From: Flavobacteriales bacterium UBA3431 | GTDB taxonomy: Bacteria; Bacteroidota; Bacteroidia; Flavobacteriales; Schleiferiaceae | DNA: 5,022 nt | Direction: 5' to 3' | NCBI GenBank assembly: GCA_002381225.1 | Contig: DFSS01000053.1 | Coordinates: 11,119-16,140, forward strand | Shown: one piece after another, positions 1 through 5,022 of the stretch | How the letters are laid out: the number at the start of each line of letters is the position of its first letter | Numbering within the stretch: position 1 is the first letter of the stretch | Translations under genes and position numbers: made by a program | The notes under the pieces: generated by a model | Databases searched by the model: none | What the model was told of the DNA's origin: nothing | The model's input: only the letters and a program-made list of their open reading frames with translations

Positions 1-185
1 CCCGCTCCTTGCAGGCCGCGGAAGATGTTTCCTCCGCCAATCACAATGCCCAATTCCACCCCGTGGGCGACGACGGCTTTGATTTCGGCCGCATAATCCG
101 CCAATCGCTTGGGGTCCAGACCGAATGATTTATCCCCCATCAGGGCTTCCCCGCTGAGTTTTAGTAAGATGCGTTTGTACTTCAT
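1..185 (-). CDS. pyrH: UMP kinase (uridylate kinase), N-terminal part, truncated by window edge
   Basis: PyrH phosphorylates UMP to UDP with ATP in the cytoplasm, a step of pyrimidine nucleotide synthesis; the bacterial enzyme is a hexamer of the amino-acid-kinase fold. Reading leftward from the ATG at 185-183, the frame gives 61 complete codons and is still open at the edge. Its start, MKYKRILLKLSGEAL, is the conserved phosphate-binding beginning of the family, and IGGGNIFRG (residues 49-57) is the conserved glycine-rich nucleotide-site loop. The family is usually about 235-240 residues, so roughly a quarter is present. The gene follows tsf, as in many bacteria (rpsB-tsf-pyrH-frr), but a strong terminator and a separate promoter lie between them, so it is probably transcribed on its own. 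The identification is firm; nothing can be said about the missing C-terminal part. Confidence 0.96.
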   Translation of the reverse strand, partial: MKYKRILLKLSGEALMGDKSFGLDPKRLADYAAEIKAVVAHGVELGIVIGGGNIFRGLQGA

Positions 186-202
186 GGGATGCTTGATTCT
201 GT

Positions 203-233
203 CAAAGATAGTGCGCTCGACCCGAGGGCTCAA
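203..233 (-). promoter_or_regulatory. Candidate Bacteroidota-type promoter of pyrH
   Basis: On the minus strand, TATCTTTG (210-203) matches the Bacteroidota -7 element TAnnTTTG exactly. A TTG (233-231) lies 20 bases upstream, inside the 17-23 base spacing known for Flavobacterium promoters. It lies downstream of the tsf terminator and 17 bases before the pyrH ATG, which would give a very short leader of roughly 12-14 bases. The match is seen directly; activity is inferred. Confidence 0.7.
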
Positions 234-248
234 GTGGGAATACGGCAC

Positions 249-289
249 AAAAAAAGGCGCCGTGCGGAGGTTGCCCTCGGCACGGCGCC
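249..289 (-). terminator. Intrinsic terminator of the rplM-rpsI-rpsB-tsf operon
   Basis: On the minus strand, GGCGCCGTGC (289-280) pairs perfectly over 10 bp with GCACGGCGCC (265-256). After one G-G/C-C mismatch, four further pairs (278-275 with 270-267) close a four-base loop at 274-271. Seven consecutive T residues (255-249) follow the stem directly. It begins 21 bases after the tsf stop. The plus-strand side has no T tract, so it should act in the minus direction only. It separates tsf from pyrH. Confidence 0.95.
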
Positions 290-310
290 GGTATCATCGT
301 TGAATTAGGT

Positions 311-1135
311 TTAGACACCCAAGCCCACACGGCGGAAGCCGGTGACCACGAGGCCTGCCTGGACGCCATTCAAGTAGCTTGCTACAGATTGCTTGCTGTC
401 CTTGATGAAATCCTGCTCAACCAGGGTGTTCTCTTTGAAGAACTTGCCCAATTTGCCTTGTGCAATGCGGTCTACCATCTCTTCGGGCTTGCCCTCTTGA
501 CGGATTTGCTCGCGGGCAATCTCCAATTCGCGTTCGATCGCTGCTGCGGGAACCTCGTCCTTGTTCAAGGCGACAGGGTTCATGGCTGCCACTTGCATCG
601 CAACGTCCTTACCGGCCTCAGGAGCTGAGGCAGACAAAGCGACCAACGTACCCAATTTGTTTCCAGCGTGGATGTAGGATGCTACACAAGCGCCTTCAAT
701 GGACTCATAGTAGGAAATCTCGATTTTCTCACCGATAACTCCCGTTTGCTCGGTCAATTTGTCGGCAATCGTCAAAGAACCATCGAAGGACAAAGCCAAC
801 AAGTCTTCTTTCGTCGCAGGGAAGCCTGCAAGAGCCACTTCAGCCATTTTCGTAGCCATGGCCACGTAGCCTTCGTTTTTCGCGACGAAGTCGGTCTCAC
901 AATTCAAGCTGATCACCACACCACGCGTTTGGTCGGCGTTGGTCATAGCGATCACGGCACCTTCCGTAGCATCACGGTCAGCACGCTTGGCAGCGACCTT
1001 CTGACCTTGCTTGCGCAAAACGTCGATCGCCGCTTCGAAATCTCCATTGGCTTCCGTCAACGCCTTCTTGCAGTCCATCATGCCTGCTCCGGTCATTTGA
1101 CGAAGTTTGTTTACATCTGCAGCAGTAATTGCCAT
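311..1135 (-). CDS. tsf: Translation elongation factor Ts (EF-Ts)
   Basis: EF-Ts is the cytoplasmic nucleotide exchange factor that releases GDP from EF-Tu so that EF-Tu can bind GTP and aminoacyl-tRNA again. The 274-residue product has the usual order: an N-terminal UBA-like domain (about 1-45) with the signature LRQMTGAGMMDCKKAL at 11-26, then the core with TDFVAKN at 81-87, whose Asp-Phe pair contacts EF-Tu near its magnesium site. The rest of the core extends to the C terminus. The ATG at 1135-1133 gives MAITAADVNKLR, the normal family start, and the TAA is at 313-311. Its leader is A/T-rich (TTTTTACAATC before ATG) without a Shine-Dalgarno sequence, normal for Bacteroidota. It is the last gene of the ribosomal operon, 60 bases after rpsB, with a hairpin in that gap and a strong terminator after its stop. 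Length and motifs are intact. Confidence 0.98.
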   Translation of the reverse strand: MAITAADVNKLRQMTGAGMMDCKKALTEANGDFEAAIDVLRKQGQKVAAKRADRDATEGAVIAMTNADQTRGVVISLNCETDFVAKNEGYVAMATKMAEVALAGFPATKEDLLALSFDGSLTIADKLTEQTGVIGEKIEISYYESIEGACVASYIHAGNKLGTLVALSASAPEAGKDVAMQVAAMNPVALNKDEVPAAAIERELEIAREQIRQEGKPEEMVDRIAQGKLGKFFKENTLVEQDFIKDSKQSVASYLNGVQAGLVVTGFRRVGLGV

Positions 1136-1168
1136 GATTGTAAAAATTTAATCGGTTTGTAAAGAGAA

Positions 1169-1188
1169 ACCGGGGCTGTTGCCCCGGT
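1169..1188 (-). terminator. Hairpin in the rpsB-tsf gap, possible partial terminator or attenuator
   Basis: A perfect 8-bp GC-rich stem, ACCGGGGC with GCCCCGGT, closes a four-base loop and starts 7 bases after the rpsB stop. On the minus strand the stem runs into TTCTCTTT, an interrupted T tract, so it could terminate some transcripts and lower tsf relative to rpsB, or protect the 3' end of the upstream message. Read on the plus strand, the same stem is followed by a better tract (GTTTTTATTATT), so it could also stop antisense transcription. The structure is seen directly; its role is inferred. Confidence 0.6.
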
Positions 1189-1195
1189 GTTTTTA

Positions 1196-1948
1196 TTATT
1201 CGGCAACTTTCGCAGCAGCTTTTTCTAGCTTCTCGTTTCCGGCCTTTTCCTTCTCTGCTTTGCGCTGGCTCAAGGCTTCCTTGATGCCCTCGGATACAGA
1301 GTTCATGATTACAGCAATCGACTTAGAGGCGTCGTCGTTCGAAGGAATAACGTAGTCTACCAAGTTGGGATTGGAGTTGGTGTCCACCATCGCGAAGACA
1401 GGAATACCCAACGTACGGGCTTCTTCTACTGCGATGTGCTCACGCATGATGTCTACAACAAACAACGCGGCGGGAAGACGGCTCATGTCCGCAATGGAAC
1501 CCAAGTTCTTCTCGAGCTTGGCACGAACGCGGTCAACCTGAAGGCGCTCACGCTTAGACAAGGTGTTGAAAGTGCCATCCTCCTTCATCTTGTCGATGTT
1601 GGTCATTTTCTTGATGGCTTTGCGGATGGTGACGAAGTTCGTCAACATACCACCGGGCCAGCGCTCTACGATGTAGGGCATGTTCAAGGCCTTGGCTGTG
1701 TCGGCTACGATTTCCTTGCCCTGCTTCTTTGTAGAAACGAACAAGATCTTGCGGCCAGAGCCGGCAATCTTTGCCATGGCGTCCGTAGCCGTTTGAAGTT
1801 TGCGCTGCGTCTTTTGCAGGTCAATGATGTGGATACCATTGCGCTCCATGTAGATATACGGAGCCATGTTGGGATTCCACTTACGCGTCAAGTGACCGAA
1901 ATGGACACCGGCGTCGAGGAGTTGTTGAATGTCAGGCGTTTGAGCCAT
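1196..1948 (-). CDS. rpsB: 30S ribosomal protein S2 (uS2)
   Basis: S2 is a late-assembling protein of the small ribosomal subunit that sits near S1 and the mRNA exit side. The product is 250 residues, typical for bacteria. I chose the ATG at 1948-1946 (MAQTPDIQQLLDAGVHFGH) because S2 proteins begin this way. An in-frame GTG at 1972 would add eight residues (MNVNPHST) that do not look like family sequence. The first S2 signature is at 7-19 (IQQLLDAGVHFGH), followed by the conserved RKWNPNMAPYIYMERNGIHIIDL. The second signature is at about 159-183 (PAALFVVDIM through GIP). A Lys/Glu/Ala-rich tail occupies about 229-250. The leader before the ATG (CCCCCACTCAACT) has no Shine-Dalgarno sequence. 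rpsB is third in the operon, after a comparatively long 92-base gap from rpsI, and is followed by tsf, its near-universal partner. Confidence 0.97.
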   Translation of the reverse strand: MAQTPDIQQLLDAGVHFGHLTRKWNPNMAPYIYMERNGIHIIDLQKTQRKLQTATDAMAKIAGSGRKILFVSTKKQGKEIVADTAKALNMPYIVERWPGGMLTNFVTIRKAIKKMTNIDKMKEDGTFNTLSKRERLQVDRVRAKLEKNLGSIADMSRLPAALFVVDIMREHIAVEEARTLGIPVFAMVDTNSNPNLVDYVIPSNDDASKSIAVIMNSVSEGIKEALSQRKAEKEKAGNEKLEKAAAKVAE

Positions 1949-2040
1949 AGTTGAGTGGGGGTTTACGTTCACTTAAGTCAACCAGACAGTAGCGCCAAGC
2001 GATCTGTCCAGTTTGGATACTAAACCAAATACTCCTGCGA
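1949..2040 (-). other. rpsI-rpsB spacer with weak imperfect hairpin, possible S2 leader
   Basis: This 92-base gap is much longer than the 12-base gap between rplM and rpsI. It contains a weak inverted repeat: GACAG (1984-1988) with CTGTC (2004-2008), enclosing CGC-CAA-GCG (1992-2000). I see no TAnnTTTG element with a correctly spaced TTG, so no promoter is called. S2 is known to regulate its own operon through the leader in some bacteria, so an RNA element is possible here, but I do not recognise a known one. Confidence 0.25.
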
Positions 2041-2433
2041 TTAACGCTTGGAGAACTGGAAACGCTTGCGCGCTTTCTTTTGACCAAACTTCTTGCGCTC
2101 GACCATACGTGGGTCACGGGTCATCAAGCCATCAGGCTTCAACACCGCGCGGAAGTCAGGGTTGATCGATACCAACGCACGAGAGATGCCCAAGCGAATA
2201 GCTTCTGCTTGGCCGGTGATTCCACCGCCCTCTACGTTGACTTTCACATCATACTTGCCCAAGGTCTCCGTCATGGAGAAGGGCTGGTTTACTTTGTACT
2301 GCAACTGAGCCGTTGAGAAGTAGTTGCTCAGGTCACGCTTGTTCACGGATACGTTTCCGGATCCTTCTTTGATGTAGACACGTGCGACAGACGTTTTACG
2401 ACGGCCAATGGCGTGAGTAGAAGTGGTAGACAT
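2041..2433 (-). CDS. rpsI: 30S ribosomal protein S9 (uS9)
   Basis: S9 belongs to the small-subunit head, and its long C-terminal tail reaches the P-site tRNA. The product is 130 residues, the normal length. After a short variable N terminus (MSTTSTHA) comes IGRRKTSVARVYIKEGSG (9-26). The S9 signature GGGITGQAEAIRLGISRAL is at 69-87, then LMTRDPRMVERKKFGQKKAR. The protein ends in KRFQFSKR, with the universally conserved terminal Lys-Arg that contacts tRNA. The ATG is at 2433-2431 and the TAA at 2043-2041. It lies 12 bases after rplM, its usual partner, so the two are almost certainly co-transcribed. The residues before the ATG (GGTAATCT) show no Shine-Dalgarno sequence. Nothing is unusual in the protein. 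Confidence 0.98.
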   Translation of the reverse strand: MSTTSTHAIGRRKTSVARVYIKEGSGNVSVNKRDLSNYFSTAQLQYKVNQPFSMTETLGKYDVKVNVEGGGITGQAEAIRLGISRALVSINPDFRAVLKPDGLMTRDPRMVERKKFGQKKARKRFQFSKR

Positions 2434-2445
2434 AGATTACCGATC

Positions 2446-2889
2446 TTAAGCGTTGATGGATACAGGCTGTTGCGCTTCGTGGGGATGCTCCGCACCAACA
2501 TACACATGCATGTTGCGGAACAGGGCGCGACCAAGGCGATTCTTGGGCAACATACCGCGAACGGCTGTTTCCAAAACGCGCTCAGGGTTCTTGGCCAATT
2601 CCAAGGCGGGCGTGCTGAAACGCTGACCACCGGGGTAGCCTGTGTAACGGATGTACTGCTTCGTTTCCATTTTGGAACCAGAAAGCGTAACAGCCGCAGC
2701 ATTAATTACAATGACATTATCTCCACAATCCGCGTGGGGAGTGAAGTTGGGCTTGTGCTTACCGCGCAAGCGGCTAGCGATCAAGGAGGCCACGCGACCC
2801 AATGATTGACCATTGGCGTCAACAACGATCCAGGTCTTCTGGGCGGTTGCCTTGTTGGCAGAGATTGTTTTGTAGCTAAGCGTATCCAC
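2446..2889 (-). CDS. rplM: 50S ribosomal protein L13 (uL13), GTG start
   Basis: L13 is an early assembly protein of the large subunit that binds 23S rRNA. The product is 147 residues, normal for Bacteroidota. The N-terminal MDTLSYKTISANKAT is typical of this phylum, followed by WIVVDANGQSLGRVAS (20-35), then LRGKHKPNFTPHADCGDNVIVINA (41-64). The L13 signature spans about 110-132 (VRGMLPKNRLGRALF through VYVG). The start is GTG at 2889-2887, not ATG. An in-frame TGA lies two codons upstream (2895-2893) and the next in-frame Met is residue 74, so no conventional ATG start is available. The leader GCTGAAAA before the GTG is A-rich and lacks a Shine-Dalgarno sequence. It is the first gene of the operon, 12 bases before rpsI, and a Bacteroidota-type promoter lies just upstream. 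Confidence 0.97.
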   Translation of the reverse strand: MDTLSYKTISANKATAQKTWIVVDANGQSLGRVASLIASRLRGKHKPNFTPHADCGDNVIVINAAAVTLSGSKMETKQYIRYTGYPGGQRFSTPALELAKNPERVLETAVRGMLPKNRLGRALFRNMHVYVGAEHPHEAQQPVSINA

Positions 2890-2914
2890 TTTTCAGCAAT
2901 ATTTTTTGGGGCTG

Positions 2915-2947
2915 CGAAGATACGCACATTAATTGCAAATAGCCAAA
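2915..2947 (-). promoter_or_regulatory. Candidate promoter of the rplM-rpsI-rpsB-tsf operon
   Basis: On the minus strand, TTTG (2947-2944) is followed after 21 bases by TATCTTCG (2922-2915), one base away from the Bacteroidota -7 consensus TAnnTTTG. The element ends 25 bases before the rplM GTG, so the leader would be about 19-21 bases, too short for an elaborate leader RNA. It sits in the 116-bp divergent region (2890-3005) shared with the protease gene. I found no comparably good plus-strand promoter there. The sequence match is direct; function is inferred. Confidence 0.65.
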
Positions 2948-3005
2948 GGTTCAAGGACCTCTAAATGCAAAGTACCTTAGGGGCTCGCAAAAATACGCTT
3001 GAATC

Positions 3006-5022
3006 ATGCTTCGTTTTCCTGTCATCTTCCCTGTTCTTTCCGCTTTCATCCTAGGTTTTTCAGGGCTTCACGCCCAAACCATACAGCGTTGTGGCGCGGA
3101 TGAACAGCTTGCGTGGGAGATGCAAAATAATCCGCGACGTGCCGCCCTTTTGGCCGAGACGGAGGCCATCATGGAAGCGCAAATGACCCAGGACGCTTCC
3201 GGCGCGGAATCGGTCGTGCAAATCATCCCGGTCGTTTTTCATGTCATGTGGTACGATCAGAGCGACAATATCTCGGAGGCCCAATTGCAAGACGCCATCG
3301 ACATCCTCAATGAGGATATGCGACGCATGAATCCCGACACGGGTTTGTTGCGGGCCATTTTTAAACCTGTGGCAGCGGATATGGAAGTGGAATTTCGGAT
3401 CGCGAAAAAAGACCCCAATGGTCGATGCACAAATGGGGTGACCCGCACGCAGACCAATTTGAGTCTGGCCGCCAATAACAACGTGAAGTCACTCATCGGC
3501 TGGGACAACACGAAGTACTTGAACATTTGGGTCGTTCGGCAGATCAACTTATCTGGGACAAGCCCTGGGTCCATCACATTGGGCTATTCGGCATTTCCCT
3601 ACAATGGCATTCCGCTTACCCAGGATGGTATTGTAATTCGGCACGACAATTTGGGCAGCATTGGCACCTCGGCCGGCACGCGCCATCGAACGCTCACCCA
3701 CGAAGTCGGGCACTACCTCAATCTTTACCACACATTCCAAGGCGGCTGCAGCCAAGGCGATAACTGCTACGATACCCCGCCCGTTTCCTCTTCATCCAAC
3801 GGGTGCAACAACAGCACGCAGAACACCTGCAGCAACGATAACCCCGACCTCCCGGATATGGTCGAGAACTACATGGACTACAGCGATGACAATTGCATGA
3901 ATACGTTCACGCAGAACCAAAAGTCACGTGCCAAATCCGTACTCAACAGCCTCAACCTGCGCGGCAACTTGTGCACATCGGGCAATTTGGCCTTCACGGG
4001 GGTGGACGGGAATCCCGTCAACTGCGCCCCGGTCGCGGATTTCACCGTAGATCGAACGCTCTTGTGCACCGGCGAGCAAGTACAATTCACAGATTTGTCC
4101 GCGTACCAAACGCTCACCAGCTTCCATTACACCATCGCGGACCAAAACAACGGCAACCAGCAGCACATCATCACCGCCAACCCTTTGCTCACCTTCAATG
4201 CTCCGGGGGTATATGATGTGAAACTGGAGATCCAGAACGCCGCAGGCAATAGCATGAAGCAGTACGGCCAGCTGATTACGGTTCGGCCCGCAGGAGGAAC
4301 CACCTATAGCCCCTTCTTCTCCGCGACCATGGAGGATGCGTTGCCAAACGGAATTTGGACCGTGGAAAACAACGGGGACAACATCCAATGGGTGCGCACC
4401 AGTGCAGCGGCTAAATCGGGCACCCACTCCTACGTTTTGGACAACTTCAATGTAGCCGGAACCGGTGGCGGCGATGCCCTGATTGCTGGGCCCATTTCGG
4501 TGAGCAACATGACCGCGAAGCAATTGCGCTTCTCGCATGCCTTTGCCCGCAAAACCTCGTCTGACAACGACCAACTGAAGATTTTTACCAGCACGGACTG
4601 CGGCCAAACATGGGCACTTCAACGTTTGATCCCCGCCTTCCAATTGGGGTCTGCCACGTACTTCCCCAATACATTGTACGTTCCCATTGCGAGCGATTGG
4701 AAGGAGACGACCATCACATTCACGGGCATGAACAATGCCTCTTCGGTGATGATCAAATTTGAATTCATTAGTGGCGGCGGCAACAATGTCTACCTGGACG
4801 ATGTCACCTTCAGTACGACGGTGGGCGAAGAAGAACTTTCTTCGCAGCAGCTCATCCTGGCTCCCAACCCAAGCGCGGGCGGCAGCACCCTCAGCCTCCC
4901 CAGCGCGAATGGCCAAGTCTATGTCCTCGATGCCTTGGGCCGAACGGTACTCTCTCGCCCCGTCACGGAACGCCAACTTCAACTCCCTGCCCTACCCGCC
5001 GGCCTCTACCTCGTTCGCTGGG
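3006..5022 (+). CDS. Secreted M43 (pappalysin-family) zinc metalloprotease with PKD-like and T9SS sorting domains, 3' end cut
   Basis: This is a probable extracellular zinc endopeptidase exported by Sec and then type IX secretion. The frame is open for 672 codons to the edge; an in-frame TGA at 3000-3002 makes the ATG at 3006 the first start. Residues 1-23 form a signal peptide (hydrophobic core, LHA before Gln24). A pro-segment (24 to about 70) carries RCG at 28-30. The catalytic domain (about 71-320) opens with IIPVVFHV (73-80) and includes YLNIWVV. The zinc motif HEVGHYLNLYH is at 232-242 (ligands His232, His236, His242; base Glu233), followed by a Cys-rich DTPP stretch (256-259). The Met-turn NYMDY has Met290 and a probable catalytic Tyr292. 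A PKD-like domain spans about 341-426. A jelly-roll-like domain (about 433-607) ends in VYLDDVTF. The type A sorting domain (about 615 on) has APNPS at 619-623, GR, and LPAGLYLVRW. Probably only 10-20 residues are missing. Substrate unknown. Confidence 0.93.
   Translation, partial: MLRFPVIFPVLSAFILGFSGLHAQTIQRCGADEQLAWEMQNNPRRAALLAETEAIMEAQMTQDASGAESVVQIIPVVFHVMWYDQSDNISEAQLQDAIDILNEDMRRMNPDTGLLRAIFKPVAADMEVEFRIAKKDPNGRCTNGVTRTQTNLSLAANNNVKSLIGWDNTKYLNIWVVRQINLSGTSPGSITLGYSAFPYNGIPLTQDGIVIRHDNLGSIGTSAGTRHRTLTHEVGHYLNLYHTFQGGCSQGDNCYDTPPVSSSSNGCNNSTQNTCSNDNPDLPDMVENYMDYSDDNCMNTFTQNQKSRAKSVLNSLNLRGNLCTSGNLAFTGVDGNPVNCAPVADFTVDRTLLCTGEQVQFTDLSAYQTLTSFHYTIADQNNGNQQHIITANPLLTFNAPGVYDVKLEIQNAAGNSMKQYGQLITVRPAGGTTYSPFFSATMEDALPNGIWTVENNGDNIQWVRTSAAAKSGTHSYVLDNFNVAGTGGGDALIAGPISVSNMTAKQLRFSHAFARKTSSDNDQLKIFTSTDCGQTWALQRLIPAFQLGSATYFPNTLYVPIASDWKETTITFTGMNNASSVMIKFEFISGGGNNVYLDDVTFSTTVGEEELSSQQLILAPNPSAGGSTLSLPSANGQVYVLDALGRTVLSRPVTERQLQLPALPAGLYLVRW

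Noticed and set aside
389..1162. Plus-strand frames opposite tsf (79, 92 and 164 codons)
   Set aside because: They are antisense shadows of tsf, which has intact family motifs over its whole length; no independent coding evidence was seen.
1949..1972. Extended rpsB start at GTG 1972, adding MNVNPHST
   Set aside because: S2 proteins start close to the AQTPDIQQLL region; the extra eight residues resemble translated leader, and an ATG is present at 1948-1946.
2343..2702. A 119-codon minus-strand frame overlapping rplM and rpsI
   Set aside because: It is an out-of-frame shadow of two clearly identified ribosomal protein genes and has no recognisable product.
2958..2983. Inverted repeat CCTCTAA / TTAGGGG in the divergent region as an operator
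   Set aside because: The arms are only seven bases with one mismatch and a 12-base gap; this is expected by chance in a short region and nothing else supports an operator.
2994..3001. TACGCTTG on the plus strand as a promoter -7 element for the protease
   Set aside because: It has one mismatch to TAnnTTTG, no TTG at the right distance upstream, and would place the transcript start at about the ATG itself.
3924..4982. A 352-codon open frame on the minus strand opposite the protease
   Set aside because: It is the antisense shadow of the metalloprotease frame, whose motifs and domain order are clear. The antisense product shows no recognisable domain.

Overview
The window looks like chromosomal DNA of a Bacteroidota member, probably Flavobacteriia or a close relative. 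Three things point there: the gene order rplM-rpsI-rpsB-tsf; promoter candidates of the Bacteroidota type (TTG/TTTG, about 20 bases, TAnnTTTG) with no Shine-Dalgarno-like leaders; and a secreted protease ending in a type IX secretion (T9SS) C-terminal sorting domain. I cannot name a genus from sequence alone.

Layout. Positions 1-2889 are a housekeeping translation block read on the minus strand, so its 5' end is at the right. rplM (L13, GTG start) is followed after 12 bases by rpsI (S9), after 92 bases by rpsB (S2) and after 60 bases by tsf (EF-Ts). A perfect 10-bp hairpin followed by seven U residues terminates this unit at 249-289. Beyond it lies the first quarter of pyrH (UMP kinase), cut by the left window edge. 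pyrH has a well-matched promoter of its own at 203-233. A second GC-rich hairpin sits between rpsB and tsf (1169-1188) and may reduce tsf expression relative to the upstream genes.

A 116-bp divergent intergenic region (2890-3005) holds a good promoter for the ribosomal operon and no convincing one for the opposite strand. From 3006 to the right edge runs one open frame on the plus strand (672 codons, no stop reached). It encodes a secreted M43 (pappalysin-family) metalloprotease: signal peptide, short pro-segment with a possible cysteine switch, metzincin catalytic domain, PKD-like domain, jelly-roll-like domain and a T9SS type A sorting domain.

Together the minus-strand genes supply ribosomal proteins of both subunits and the EF-Tu exchange factor, plus pyrimidine nucleotide kinase. 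The protease is functionally unrelated and merely adjacent. I see no mobile element, CRISPR array, tRNA or rRNA gene, or new multi-gene system. The more interesting points are regulatory (hairpins, promoters, GTG start) and the protease's domain build.
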